DNA of 64,000 bases from Bacteroidota bacterium (GCA_023386585.1 JAEWJM010000013.1:1-64000), one strand, 5' to 3'; shown: positions 18,884-28,266, numbered from the stretch's first letter. Program-made: numbers and translations. Notes: generated by a model not told the origin, from the sequence alone.

Positions 18884-20779
18884 TTATTTCTTGGGTTTGG
18901 CGGCCTTCTGTGCTTCGGCCTGTTCCATCATTTCCTGCATCCGGCGCTGGAACTTGCTTTGCGTTTTCGGCTTCAGCTTGTTTTCCTGAATCTGCGCGTG
19001 GATTTTTTCATCATTAACGACGTACTTCTTAATGACGAGCATGATTCCGATTGTCACAAGGTTCGAAATAAAGTTGTACAAACTCAATCCCGATCCGTAG
19101 TTGTTGAAAAACAGCAACATCATCAGCGGCGAGATGTAAATCATCACCTTCATCAATTTGCCCATATCCGGCATTCCTTCCTGCGGCGGCTGGCTCATTG
19201 CCTGGTCACCTGTGGTCATTTTCATATAGAAGAAAATCGCAATGGCGGCCAATATCGGGAAAAGGCTTACGTGATCACCATAAACCGGAATCTTGAACGG
19301 CAGTTTGGCAATTTCGTCAAATGATGAAAGGTCATCGGCCCAAAGGAATTTCTTCTGGCGCAGCTCAATCGCACTTGGGAAAAACTGGAACGAAGCGTAA
19401 ACGAACGGAAGCTGGATCAACGCCGGAATGCAACCTGCCATCGGATTTACGCCGGCCTTGTTGTAGAGCTTCATCGTTTCCTGCTGGCGCTTCATCGCAT
19501 CTTTCTTGTATTTTTCATTCAATTCACTGATTTCAGGACGAAGCACTTTCATTTTGGCTTGTGAAAGGAACGATTTGTATGTAATCGGCGACATCGCGAC
19601 CTTGATGATCAATGTAAATACGATAATCGCGATTCCGTAAGGAATGAACGAGCAAAGGAATCCGAACACCGGAATGAAAATCCACCGGTTTATCCATCCG
19701 AAGATTCCCCAACCAAGCGGAACGATCTCGTCAAGATTGCGTTCGTATTTGTTCAAGATTTTGTAATCGGCCGGACCGTAATACCAGTTCATATTGTAAT
19801 TCAGCTCGCCATTGCGGAAAGCCAGCGGCATGTTGGCCTTGAAATGCTTGGTGAAAAGGGTATCATTCTTGGCGTCGCTTACGAGGTCGTCCGAATGCAT
19901 CACCGCTTTTTCGAACGGCGTTTTGGTTAGCAATATCGAGGTAAAAAAGTGCTGCTTGAAAGCGATGTAAGTCACATCCGATTCGGTAGCTTCCTTGTTT
20001 TTTCCCTGCGCGACGTAATCGTCTTTTCCGCCTTCGTATTCATAGATAATATCGGCGTATCGATTTTCATACGAAACGCTTCTCTCGTTGCGGTACGTTT
20101 TCATTTCCCATTCGAGATCGGCAGGTTTTCCCATATCGATCACATCCGTCAAACCTTGCGAGCGGATGTCGAAATCAAGCATGTAATTGTTTGGCTTGAG
20201 CACGTATCGGTATTCAAGAAACTGATCGGCACCGGCATGAAGGCGCATCGTCAGTATCTGGTCGTCACCCGATTTGGTCAGCGTCGGCTCGAAAAACATG
20301 TCTTTGGTTTCGAGTACGCGATTGTCTTTGGTCTTCAGCTTCAGTCCAAAGTTGGCGTTTCCGTCCTTGATAAGATTCACCGGTTGCTTCGAACCGCTTT
20401 TGAAACGTTCGAAATTGTTCAGCGTGGCCTGCGCGACGTATCCGCCTTTGTTGGCGATCTTCAGGGTCAGGAGTCCGTTGGTAAGAGTCGTGAAATCTTC
20501 TTTTGCCGACGGAAGCGTGGCCGAATAAGCAAAGCCGCCCAATGTTGAGCGAAGGGCTGCCATTCGAACTGAATCCGACATGATTGTATCGCCTGCATGA
20601 AGCTGCACTCGCTTGGCCGTGATTGCCTCGACCTTTTTTTCAGTTGTGGCCTGTTCCTGCTTCGACTTCGGAGCCTTTGCTGGTTCCGACGGCTGGTTCT
20701 GATACATTATCCACAACAAAATCCCGAAAATCAATACGAATCCGATCAGTGATTGCGGGTCAAACTTTTTTTGCTCCAT
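18884..20779 (-). CDS. yidC: Membrane protein insertase YidC
   Basis: A 631-residue insertase that places and folds proteins in the inner membrane, alone or with Sec. The N-terminal anchor is LIGFVLIFGILLWIMY (residues about 11-27). A large periplasmic beta-domain spans about 75-345. The conserved insertase core with five helices begins near residue 360 (FIPVFGFLCSFIPYGIAI) and includes the cytoplasmic coiled hairpin (SFLSQAKMKVLRPEISEL, MKLYNKAGVNP). The C-terminal tail is strongly basic and may contact ribosomes. It follows pyrG by 16 bp on the same strand and shares its promoter. Confidence 0.97.
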   Translation of the reverse strand: MEQKKFDPQSLIGFVLIFGILLWIMYQNQPSEPAKAPKSKQEQATTEKKVEAITAKRVQLHAGDTIMSDSVRMAALRSTLGGFAYSATLPSAKEDFTTLTNGLLTLKIANKGGYVAQATLNNFERFKSGSKQPVNLIKDGNANFGLKLKTKDNRVLETKDMFFEPTLTKSGDDQILTMRLHAGADQFLEYRYVLKPNNYMLDFDIRSQGLTDVIDMGKPADLEWEMKTYRNERSVSYENRYADIIYEYEGGKDDYVAQGKNKEATESDVTYIAFKQHFFTSILLTKTPFEKAVMHSDDLVSDAKNDTLFTKHFKANMPLAFRNGELNYNMNWYYGPADYKILNKYERNLDEIVPLGWGIFGWINRWIFIPVFGFLCSFIPYGIAIIVFTLIIKVAMSPITYKSFLSQAKMKVLRPEISELNEKYKKDAMKRQQETMKLYNKAGVNPMAGCIPALIQLPFVYASFQFFPSAIELRQKKFLWADDLSSFDEIAKLPFKIPVYGDHVSLFPILAAIAIFFYMKMTTGDQAMSQPPQEGMPDMGKLMKVMIYISPLMMLLFFNNYGSGLSLYNFISNLVTIGIMLVIKKYVVNDEKIHAQIQENKLKPKTQSKFQRRMQEMMEQAEAQKAAKPKK

Positions 20780-20795
20780 TTATTTTTTCTTGCTG

Positions 20796-22421
20796 TTAAT
20801 GATTGCCGCTCTGTTTTTTGGCTTTTACCGTCGCCGCGACAAAGCTGACGAAAAGCGGATGTGGATTGGCGACAGTACTCTTATATTCGGGATGGTATTG
20901 AACACCGAGAAAAAATGGATGTGTCGGAATTTCGATAATCTCGACCAATCCAGTGTCGGGGTTGATTCCGGAAGATTTCAATCCTGCCTTTTCAAGTTGT
21001 TGCGCGTATTCGCCGTTGTACTCATACCGGTGGCGATGGCGCTCCATCACGCTGTCTTTTTTATAAATGCTGTAGGCAAGCGTATCTTTTTGAATGTCGC
21101 ACTTCCAGGCACCAAGGCGCATTGTTCCGCCTTTTTCGGTGATGTTTTTCTGCTCTTCCATCAGGTCGATGACCGCGTTCGAAGTGCCTTCGTTCATTTC
21201 GGTGGAATTCGCATCTTTTAATCCAAGTACGTTTCGCGCATACTCAATCACCGCCATCTGCATTCCGAGGCAGATTCCCAAAAACGGAATATTATTTTCC
21301 CTCGCATAGCGGACGGTTTCGATCTTGCCTTCAATCCCGCGTTCACCAAATCCGGGCGCTACGAGAATTCCGTCGAGGTCGCGAAGCTTCTCGGCAACAT
21401 TAGACGCGTCGATATGCTCAGAATGTACCGAAACCACATTGACTTTAGTCTCATTGGCCGCGCCGGCGTGGATAAACGCCTCGATAATTGATTTGTACGA
21501 ATCCTGCAACTCGACATATTTTCCGATCAGGCCGATATTGACGACATGTTTTGGATTTTTCAACCGATGAAGGAACACAGTCCAATTCTTAAGATCGGGT
21601 GTAGCTTTTTTGGGAAGATTCAGCTTTTGCAGCGCAACCACATCAAGGCCTTCCTCGAGCATCAGGTTTGGCACTTCGTAAATGGTAGATGCGTCGATTG
21701 ATTGTATCACCGCTTCGCGTTTTACGTTGCAGAAAAGCGCGAGTTTTTGACGAAGTTCGTCTGAAAGTTCGTGTTCTGTGCGGCAAACGAGAATGTCCGC
21801 CTGTATTCCCGATTCCATCAGGGTTTTAACCGAGTGCTGCGTTGGCTTGGTCTTCAGCTCGCCTGCAGCGGCCAAAAATGGAATCAACGTAAGGTGAACA
21901 ACGATTGCGTTGTTTTCGCCCAGTTCCCAAAGCAATTGCCTGACCGATTCGATATAAGGAAGTGATTCAATATCGCCAACGGTTCCGCCGATCTCGGTGA
22001 CGACGATGTCAAATTCACCCGAATTTCCGAGCAGTTGCATCCGTTCCTTGATCTCGTTGGTTATGTGTGGCACGACCTGGACCGTTTTGCCGAGAAATTC
22101 GCCCCGACGTTCCTTTTCGATCACCGAAAGATATACGCGGCCGGTCGTAACATTGTTTGCCTGTGATGTCGGCACGTTCAAAAATCGCTCGTAATGGCCA
22201 AGGTCGAGATCGGTTTCGGCGCCGTCATCGGTGACATAACATTCACCATGTTCGTACGGATTCAACGTTCCCGGATCGACATTGATGTAAGGATCAAATT
22301 TCTGGATGGTAACCCGATAACCTCTGGCCTGAAGTAATTTCGCAAGCGAGGCCGCAATGATTCCCTTTCCAAGGGAAGACGTTACGCCGCCGGTAACAAA
22401 AATGTACTTGGTCTGATTCAT
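20796..22421 (-). CDS. pyrG: CTP synthase
   Basis: A 541-residue enzyme that makes CTP from UTP, ATP and glutamine in the cytoplasm. The synthetase domain holds the P-loop VTGGVTSSLGKG (9-20), KFDPYINVDPGT (41-52) and HGECYVTDDGAETDLDLGHYE. The glutamine amidotransferase domain holds C384 in LGICLGMQ and the HPEY..T...PHP segment with His and Glu near the C-terminus. The length is standard. It has its own promoter box and is followed by yidC at 16 bp. Confidence 0.98.
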   Translation of the reverse strand: MNQTKYIFVTGGVTSSLGKGIIAASLAKLLQARGYRVTIQKFDPYINVDPGTLNPYEHGECYVTDDGAETDLDLGHYERFLNVPTSQANNVTTGRVYLSVIEKERRGEFLGKTVQVVPHITNEIKERMQLLGNSGEFDIVVTEIGGTVGDIESLPYIESVRQLLWELGENNAIVVHLTLIPFLAAAGELKTKPTQHSVKTLMESGIQADILVCRTEHELSDELRQKLALFCNVKREAVIQSIDASTIYEVPNLMLEEGLDVVALQKLNLPKKATPDLKNWTVFLHRLKNPKHVVNIGLIGKYVELQDSYKSIIEAFIHAGAANETKVNVVSVHSEHIDASNVAEKLRDLDGILVAPGFGERGIEGKIETVRYARENNIPFLGICLGMQMAVIEYARNVLGLKDANSTEMNEGTSNAVIDLMEEQKNITEKGGTMRLGAWKCDIQKDTLAYSIYKKDSVMERHRHRYEYNGEYAQQLEKAGLKSSGINPDTGLVEIIEIPTHPFFLGVQYHPEYKSTVANPHPLFVSFVAATVKAKKQSGNH

Positions 22422-22455
22422 TATTAGTTGTGTTGCAGTTGCTTAAAAAACGCTG

Positions 22456-22463
22456 CAAAAATA
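22456..22463 (-). promoter_or_regulatory. Promoter -7 box of pyrG-yidC
   Basis: TATTTTTG on the minus strand matches TAnnTTTG, 34 bases upstream of the pyrG ATG at 22421. A weak TTTC lies near the -33 position. Confidence 0.5.
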
Positions 22464-22514
22464 CAATTATAATTGAGAAAGGGCTACGGCGGAACGATAT
22501 AATTTGGCGACCGA

Positions 22515-22754
22515 TTACGGCTTTGGGAACTGCTTTCGGATGGTCCTGACAAGCTCTTCGAGGCCGTTGACTTTCAGTTCGTCAACCAACCGCATCTGCT
22601 CGCCGAGTTGTCCTTTCGGAAAACCCTTTGTCTTGTACCAGATCAGGTAATATTCAGGCAGATCGATAAGGTGCCGGCCTTCGTATTTCCCGAAAGGCAT
22701 TTTCGTATGGGCCAGTTTTATGAGTATCTGCTGGTCTGGTTTCGGGAAATTCAT
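22515..22754 (-). CDS. DUF3820 family small protein
   Basis: A 79-residue cytoplasmic protein of the DUF3820 family. The ATG at 22754 overlaps the OsmC stop as ATGA, so translational coupling is likely; a longer frame to 22814 lies inside OsmC and was discarded. The conserved core is MPFGKYEGRHLIDLPEYYL, then W and FPKGQLG. The family is broadly distributed in bacteria and its biochemical role is not known; some databases call it a quorum-sensing-regulated virulence factor, which nothing here supports. It is the last gene of the guaA run. Confidence 0.85.
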   Translation of the reverse strand: MNFPKPDQQILIKLAHTKMPFGKYEGRHLIDLPEYYLIWYKTKGFPKGQLGEQMRLVDELKVNGLEELVRTIRKQFPKP

Positions 22755-23152
22755 TTCCAGTTGAAGGTTACCGCGCGCTCCACATCGGGATGAAGGCTCA
22801 GGTGAACCGGACAATTGAAAGCGGTCCGCTCCAGGATTGTCCGCGTTTTTTCATCGACAGCCGCCGACATATCAAAAACAACTTCAATTTTTGCGATTTT
22901 CCTCGGTTCTGCCTGCATGTGCTTTGTCACGGCTGCGGTCGATCCGGAAAGATCAACCTCCATTGTTCGGGCCTTGATTCCCATGACAGTGAACATGCAT
23001 GTGGCGAGTGCATTGGCGACAGAATCGGTTGGTGAAAAAGCCTCGCCTTTTCCGTTATTGTCGGTTGGCGCATCGCTTATGACCACAGTTCCCGACTGAA
23101 GATGTACAGACGAAGTGCGCAAATCGCCTAAATAAGTGACTTTAGATGTCAT
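22751..23152 (-). CDS. OsmC-family peroxide reductase-like protein
   Basis: A 133-residue OsmC/Ohr-superfamily protein. The two redox cysteines are present: C52 in ALATCMF and C114 in FNCPVHLSLHP, as in the YhfA/OsmC branch. Family members reduce organic hydroperoxides using the Cys pair. The start overlaps the upstream LysM gene stop by one base (TGATG) and the stop overlaps the DUF3820 start, so three genes are tightly coupled. Substrate specificity cannot be read from the sequence. Confidence 0.9.
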   Translation of the reverse strand: MTSKVTYLGDLRTSSVHLQSGTVVISDAPTDNNGKGEAFSPTDSVANALATCMFTVMGIKARTMEVDLSGSTAAVTKHMQAEPRKIAKIEVVFDMSAAVDEKTRTILERTAFNCPVHLSLHPDVERAVTFNWK

Positions 23153-25200
23153 CAGTTAACTTGTTTTACGTTCATATCCTCATCGTACTGAAGAATATAA
23201 ATCCCATTATTGATATTGCCCTGCTCGCCTTTTCGTTCGTAGCTAAATTTGCTTTCGACTTGTTCGGTTTTGTCTGTCGCGGCCGATGATGCGAATCCGC
23301 CTTCCTGCGTCATACGAAGCAACGTATCGAAAGTTACATCGAAGCCGCGCACCGCGTATTGACTTGGGAAAATCTTGTTTTTGTCTTTGTATGCATTTTG
23401 AAAAGCAATCGCTTCCGGCGAATTGTTTTCACGCGTCTGTGCAGGATAAAGCATTTTCAGGATTGTAAGCCGCTTCATGGAAACTTCCTCAAAATCGAGT
23501 GTTTCGTTAGGCTCAATTATCGCGAGTTGTATCGGGAAATTTGCCGATTCGTTCAGCAGAACATTGGTCGTGCTAAGAATCATTCCCGTCTTTTCCGAAT
23601 CGATGATTACGTAATTCGTTTTGTCATTTACAAACATCGCCTTCAAATTGTCAGGCACAACGGATCCGTTATCGCTGAGTTGCGCAAATTTGATCTGTGG
23701 ATAATTTGTCGTAATAAAATCGCGGTTGCTGGCACGTTTGGGATCGCTTACAACGATTATATTTCCGTCTTTCGAGATCATGTAATCGATGATGGCGCGT
23801 TTTCCGTATTCGACACTTGGCATTGATTGATAGAGATTGCTGATTTCGCGGCCGTCTTCCTTCGACAAAGGTGAAACCACCGGAATGTTCTCTTTATTGA
23901 GCAGTTCGGCAGTCCGCTCTGCATATTGCTGGTAAAATGGTCCGATTACGGCATCAGCCGATTTAAGGTCATTCGCTGCCACGATATTTTCGATATCGCT
24001 TGATGCCCTGCTTTCTTTTGAGTCGTAAATTTTGACGTCAACGTTGATTCCGAGCGTTTTGGCAGAATCGATCGCCATTAGCGCACCGCTGTAGAAATCG
24101 AGCGTCATGTTAAGGAAGGCGTCTTTTTTTAATCGCGATGCCACCGATTGCAGTGTATCGCCCTGAATCCGGTCGGCGTTGAACGGCAGCAGCATCACCA
24201 GTGTTTTTTTCTCTTTGGTAACCGTTGATGCCAGGTTTCCATTTGCCTTCGGCTTGTCGGAAATCATTGATCCGCGACCGGGAACGGTCAGTATCATGCC
24301 GACTTTAACGCCTTCTTTTAGCGAAGGATTCAGTTTTATCAGTTCGGCTTCCGAAATTCCAAACATTTGAGTCAAGCTGTAAAGCGTTTCCTTTGGCTTG
24401 ACCTCGTAATTTGCCATTCCGCTCTTTTTTACGGTCCGGCTGCTTTCAGTTTGTACCGACCTGGTCGAACCCATTTCGGTGACCGTTGGTTTCGGCTTTT
24501 CGGTGATTTGCGCGCTTCCGGATGGACTTATCGAAAGTTTATATCCAACCTGCAATCCCGGAACGATGGCAGGATTCTGCCGTTCGAGTTCGGCAACCGT
24601 CAGTCCGTATTTCTTTGAAATACCAAACTTCGTTTCCTTTGGTTCGACGACATGATAAATGGTTTTTCCGTTTGGCGCGGCTGATGGTGGCGGCGTATTG
24701 TTTACGGCAGTTTGTGTTGCAGGCTTTGCATCCGCGGGTGCTTTTGACGCGGGTGCTGGTGTTGCTGATTTACCCGAAGGAATTTTCAGCACCTGCCCTA
24801 TTTTAAGTCCGTCAGCAAGGAAAGGATTTGCATTTCGAAGGTCGTCAACGGTCACATTATATTGCCGGGCGATACTGTATAGCGTTTCCTTGGCTTTTGT
24901 GGTGTGTGTCGTACCTGACGGAATCGATTGCGGTTTGGACTGCGCCGCCTGTGACGGTTTCGCCTGTTCGGGATTCTTCGCCCAGGTTGGGATCATCAGC
25001 ACGTCATTTTCCTTGATTCCTGCCTCGGCTCGCGGGTTCATGCTGTAAATATCGAACGGCGTCACGCGATATTTCTGTGCGATCGACGTAATTGTCTCGC
25101 CTTTTACGACGGTATGTTTTATCGATTCCTGCGCCACGATCGTGCAAGTGAACATCAGCGCCATCAAAACGAAAAAGACGATGCGGCGTTTTGGATTCAT
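23152..25200 (-). CDS. LysM protein with periplasmic-binding-like domain
   Basis: A 682-residue exported protein. The ATG at 25200 gives a clean signal peptide (MNPKRRIVFFVLMALMFTCTIVAQ); another ATG at 25224 is possible. Four LysM peptidoglycan-binding domains occupy roughly residues 27-315, each with the (K/P).ETI..IA..Y.V pattern and a (V/L)L.IP end. The final approximately 340 residues (KTLVMLLPFNAD, LDFYSGALMAIDSAK, DAVIGPFYQQYAE, IPVVSPLSKED) resemble a type-I periplasmic-binding fold, like LpoA or amino-acid receptors. It may sense or organise cell-wall synthesis, but that is inference. It lies 29 bp after the smaller LysM gene. Confidence 0.88.
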   Translation of the reverse strand: MNPKRRIVFFVLMALMFTCTIVAQESIKHTVVKGETITSIAQKYRVTPFDIYSMNPRAEAGIKENDVLMIPTWAKNPEQAKPSQAAQSKPQSIPSGTTHTTKAKETLYSIARQYNVTVDDLRNANPFLADGLKIGQVLKIPSGKSATPAPASKAPADAKPATQTAVNNTPPPSAAPNGKTIYHVVEPKETKFGISKKYGLTVAELERQNPAIVPGLQVGYKLSISPSGSAQITEKPKPTVTEMGSTRSVQTESSRTVKKSGMANYEVKPKETLYSLTQMFGISEAELIKLNPSLKEGVKVGMILTVPGRGSMISDKPKANGNLASTVTKEKKTLVMLLPFNADRIQGDTLQSVASRLKKDAFLNMTLDFYSGALMAIDSAKTLGINVDVKIYDSKESRASSDIENIVAANDLKSADAVIGPFYQQYAERTAELLNKENIPVVSPLSKEDGREISNLYQSMPSVEYGKRAIIDYMISKDGNIIVVSDPKRASNRDFITTNYPQIKFAQLSDNGSVVPDNLKAMFVNDKTNYVIIDSEKTGMILSTTNVLLNESANFPIQLAIIEPNETLDFEEVSMKRLTILKMLYPAQTRENNSPEAIAFQNAYKDKNKIFPSQYAVRGFDVTFDTLLRMTQEGGFASSAATDKTEQVESKFSYERKGEQGNINNGIYILQYDEDMNVKQVN

Positions 25201-25229
25201 GTTATGTTTTTTAGGGATAAACATTGATT

Positions 25230-25688
25230 TTAATCGGTTGTTATGGTCAGCACCTGTCCGGTTTGCAACCCGTTCTTGAGGATTTTTTCGTTTTGTCGCT
25301 TAATTTCATCGACAGGTACGTTGTACAGTTTTGAAAGGCTAAAAAGCGTTTCTTTGGGTGCGACCGTATGTTTGATTTCTGAAGGTGCGCCATTTTGGTC
25401 GGCCACTTGCGAAGCCGGATCTGGTTCCGCGGGTGGTGCTTCCGATTCTGGTGAAACAGCTTCGGCAATTTTGACTTCAGTTGGGATCTGGAGCACCATT
25501 CCTTCGTGAATGCCATCGATTGCAAATTTGTTCAAGCGGTAAATTTCGGATGGCTGCACATGGTACTTTTTCGAGATCATCCGAACGGTTTCACCCATCG
25601 TAACGGTGTGTCTGACAATTTTGAAATCCTGGGCTGCGGCGTTATGTAGAAATAGGGCAAAAAACAAAATACAGATCAGCGTTCTCAT
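25230..25688 (-). CDS. LysM-domain exported protein
   Basis: A 152-residue protein with a signal peptide ending near HNAAAQ and two LysM domains. The first is at about residues 25-70 (VRHTVTMGETVRMISKKYHV, MVLQIPTE) and the second at about 105-150 (IKHTVAPKETLFSLSKLYNV, QVLTITTD). They are joined by a Pro/Glu-rich linker. It has no catalytic domain, so it is a peptidoglycan-binding adaptor. It lies 17 bp after guaA and 29 bp before the large LysM gene, which has the same kind of LysM modules, so the two may act together. Confidence 0.88.
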   Translation of the reverse strand: MRTLICILFFALFLHNAAAQDFKIVRHTVTMGETVRMISKKYHVQPSEIYRLNKFAIDGIHEGMVLQIPTEVKIAEAVSPESEAPPAEPDPASQVADQNGAPSEIKHTVAPKETLFSLSKLYNVPVDEIKRQNEKILKNGLQTGQVLTITTD

Positions 25689-25705
25689 AACTATTGCAAT
25701 TTAAA

Positions 25706-27235
25706 TTATTCCCATTCGATAGTCGCCGGCGGCTTTGAGCTGATGTCATAAACCACGCGGTTGACGCCTTTGACCTTGTTGATGATGTCATTGGAAACCT
25801 TCATCAGGAACTCGTAAGGCAAATGTACCCAATCTGCGGTCATTCCGTCTGTCGATTCAACTGCCCGGAGCGCAACTACTTTTTCGTACGTCCGCTCATC
25901 GCCCATTACCCCAACGCTGTCAACCGGAAGCAGGATTGCGCCTGCCTGCCAAACCTTGTCATATAATCCCCAAGACCGGAGCCCGTCAATAAAAACCGCA
26001 TCAACTTCTTGCAATATACGAACTTTTTCCAAAGTGATGTCGCCCAAGATCCTGATCGACAGTCCCGGACCCGGAAACGGATGGCGGCCCAATAGTTCGG
26101 GATCGATTCCGAGCGTTGCGCCGACTCTTCGCACTTCATCCTTGAAGAGCATCCGTAGCGGTTCTACAATTTTGAGCTTCATAAAATCAGGTAAGCCGCC
26201 CACGTTGTGATGTGATTTTATTGTCGCCGAAGGGCCTTTTACGGATACCGATTCGATTACATCGGGATAAATTGTTCCCTGCGCGAGCCATTTCACGTCT
26301 TCAAGCTGGTGCGCTTCGTCGTCAAAAACTTCGATAAAGCACCTTCCGATGGCTTTTCGCTTCATTTCTGGATCTGAAATTCCGGAAAGCGCATCCATAA
26401 AACGTGTAGTTGCATCGACACCTTTCACGTTCAATCCCATGTCTTTGTACTGGTGAAGCACATTTTCAAATTCATTCTTTCTGAGCAATCCGTTATTGAC
26501 AAAGATGCAGTACAGGTTTTTGCCAATTGCCTTGTTTAGAAGTACGGCGGCAACAGTCGAATCGACGCCGCCTGAGAGTCCGAGCACCACTTTGTCGTTA
26601 CCCAGCTTTTCCTTCAGTTCGGCAACGATGTCGTCTACAAAAGCGTTTGGCGTAAAATTTTGCGGTACGTGTGCGATCCGGACGAGGAAATTTTCAAGCA
26701 TCTGCTTTCCGTCGGTCGAATGAAAAACTTCTGGGTGGTATTGGATTGCGTAAGTGTTTTCGCCTTCAATCCGGTAGGCGGCATTTTCGACATCGTGCGT
26801 ACTTGCCAGCTTGATCGCGTTGGTGGGAAGCAGCTTTATAGTATCGCTGTGCGACATCCAAACCTGCGAGTTCTCCAACACGCGATGAAAAAAGTCCTCG
26901 CCTTCGCGGATGTAAGAAAGCCGCGCCCTTCCGTATTCGCGGGTGGCGGAAGGAGCGACCTCACCGCCGCTGAAATGTGCCAGGTATTGCGCGCCGTAGC
27001 AAACAGCCAGCAAAGGCAGCTTTCCGCGTATTTGAGACAAATCGGGGTGCGGCGCATCTTCAGCGCGTACCGAAAACGGGCTTCCGGATAAGATCACCGC
27101 TTTGTACGAAGATAAGTCGGAGGGAAAATTGTTGTAAGGAAAGATTTCGCAGAATATATTCAATTCGCGAACCCGGCGCGCGATGAGTTGTGTGTACTGC
27201 GAGCCGAAATCAAGGATGAGGACGTTGTGTTGCAT
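25706..27235 (-). CDS. guaA: GMP synthase, glutamine-hydrolysing
   Basis: A 509-residue enzyme converting XMP, ATP and glutamine to GMP. The amidotransferase half has LDFGSQYTQLI (8-18), C79 in LAVCYGAQ, and HPEV. The ATP pyrophosphatase half has GLSGGVDSTVAAVLL, and the C-terminal dimerisation domain ends with PPATIEWE. I place the start at the ATG at 27235 (MQHNVLILDF); a TTG two codons upstream is open but adds only MH. A -7 promoter box lies directly against this ATG. It is the first gene of a run with LysM, LysM, OsmC and DUF3820. Confidence 0.97.
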   Translation of the reverse strand: MQHNVLILDFGSQYTQLIARRVRELNIFCEIFPYNNFPSDLSSYKAVILSGSPFSVRAEDAPHPDLSQIRGKLPLLAVCYGAQYLAHFSGGEVAPSATREYGRARLSYIREGEDFFHRVLENSQVWMSHSDTIKLLPTNAIKLASTHDVENAAYRIEGENTYAIQYHPEVFHSTDGKQMLENFLVRIAHVPQNFTPNAFVDDIVAELKEKLGNDKVVLGLSGGVDSTVAAVLLNKAIGKNLYCIFVNNGLLRKNEFENVLHQYKDMGLNVKGVDATTRFMDALSGISDPEMKRKAIGRCFIEVFDDEAHQLEDVKWLAQGTIYPDVIESVSVKGPSATIKSHHNVGGLPDFMKLKIVEPLRMLFKDEVRRVGATLGIDPELLGRHPFPGPGLSIRILGDITLEKVRILQEVDAVFIDGLRSWGLYDKVWQAGAILLPVDSVGVMGDERTYEKVVALRAVESTDGMTADWVHLPYEFLMKVSNDIINKVKGVNRVVYDISSKPPATIEWE

Positions 27236-27238
27236 GTG

Positions 27239-27246
27239 CAAAAATA
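27239..27246 (-). promoter_or_regulatory. Promoter -7 box abutting guaA ATG
   Basis: TATTTTTG on the minus strand matches TAnnTTTG and ends only 3 bases before the guaA ATG (27235-27233). If used, transcription would begin at or near the start codon and the mRNA would be leaderless. No good -33 TTTG was found, so this may be chance. Confidence 0.35.
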
Positions 27247-27302
27247 CTTTATTTTTAATTTTCCCGCGAATAAAATTGAATGGCTCCGGCTCTATTCAAC
27301 AC

Positions 27303-27370
27303 AGCAGCCCTGACAGAAGCAGCATCCTCGCAGCGTAGCGGAGAGATATCGCGGATGGCAGGAATTGCTG
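27303..27370 (+). repeat. Dispersed intergenic hairpin element, copy C
   Basis: A shorter, diverged copy. Left arm AGCAGCCCTGACAGAAGC then AGCATCC; right arm GAGATATCGCGG then GCAGGAATTGCTG. Outer pairs are CAGC/GCTG and CCTG/CAGG, a different pair from the CCCG/CGGG of other copies. The inner stem is ATCCTC/GAGAGAT around a GC-rich loop. It sits between two minus-strand genes, after the 28042-27449 gene. Confidence 0.65.
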
Positions 27371-27448
27371 CCCAAAGTGAACTTCCGAAATCAAATTTCG
27401 GATGATGATTTGCAATGGAATTCTTTCGGATCCGACGTCGAGAAACGA

Positions 27449-28042
27449 TTATTGCTTGTAAACGTGTACTGACGCGGTTGAGCCGGTTTCGAGGTACCAG
27501 CTTTTCGAGTAGATGATGCGGTTCTGGTCGTCGTAGACCTCAAATTCTGCAGTATTGGCGCCGGCTTCGCCCTGGTTGAGCGCCAGAAAGTCGATTTTAT
27601 TGGTTCCCGGTGCCAGCAGGATTTCTATATTGTGGAACGGACCGTCGAGCATCACTTTTCCTACCGGAACGCCATTGGCAAAAACCTGGATCAAATCGCC
27701 ATCTACATCTTCATGATCGCGGTAGCGAATGCGGATAAAGGACGAACTTGTCTTGAAATCGCCCAGGAAAACATTTCCATGCACGGCGTTCATTTTTGCA
27801 ACTACCCTGTCGCCCGGATTTTGAAACTCAGAAGGTTTCCCGAAATTGCTGTTCGGTTCTTTGGCGCCGATTGTTCCCGAAGGCCTGACAGAAGGTTCAA
27901 ATGGCGAAGGCGACGCTGTGGCCGGAACCGAAATTCCTGCCCGGGGTGCCGGCGGAATCGAGAAACCACTGCCTTTGCCCAAGTCCTGCGCAAAACCGGC
28001 TGTGAAAGCGAGAAAAGCGAGAAAAAGAAATATTTTTTTCAT
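27449..28042 (-). CDS. Exported protein of unknown function
   Basis: A 197-residue protein with a signal peptide (ends AFTAGFAQ). Residues about 25-75 are Pro/Ser-rich and probably disordered. The rest is a predicted beta-sandwich with GNVFLGDFKTSS, IRIRYRDHEDVDGD, IQVFANGVPVGKVMLDG, LLAPGTNKIDFLALNQG and TAEFEVYDDQNRI. The Asp-rich DHEDVDGD could bind calcium. The pattern is recognisable as a conserved flavobacterial secreted family without a named function. No sorting domain is present. It is a single gene followed by repeat copy C. Confidence 0.75.
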   Translation of the reverse strand: MKKIFLFLAFLAFTAGFAQDLGKGSGFSIPPAPRAGISVPATASPSPFEPSVRPSGTIGAKEPNSNFGKPSEFQNPGDRVVAKMNAVHGNVFLGDFKTSSSFIRIRYRDHEDVDGDLIQVFANGVPVGKVMLDGPFHNIEILLAPGTNKIDFLALNQGEAGANTAEFEVYDDQNRIIYSKSWYLETGSTASVHVYKQ

Positions 28043-28203
28043 GGCGGAATGCTCCTGCGAAAGTAGTAAAAATCACAATGATAACTCGCAACCGCGCTCT
28101 TTTATTGCACTCTCGCTGCGGACTGTGGCAGCATTGTTAATACTTATTGACAAATTCTTCCGTTATGGGCTAAAGGCCGGCGCGCAGCATTAAAAAAAGC
28201 CGT

Positions 28204-28211
28204 TATATTTG
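28204..28211 (+). promoter_or_regulatory. Promoter -7 box of the tolQ-exbD run
   Basis: TATATTTG matches TAnnTTTG exactly and lies 55 bases upstream of the ATG at 28267. No clear -33 TTTG is visible at 17-23 bases. Confidence 0.5.
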
Positions 28212-28266
28212 TGCCGTTTATCAAAACATTTAATTAGCCAAGAACTTAAATAACCAATAAATCCCT

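Noticed and set aside
28043..28266. Eighth copy of the dispersed element in this gap
   Set aside because: CGCTGCGG and GGGCTAAAGG are present, but the two arms do not align with the others and no central hairpin forms.
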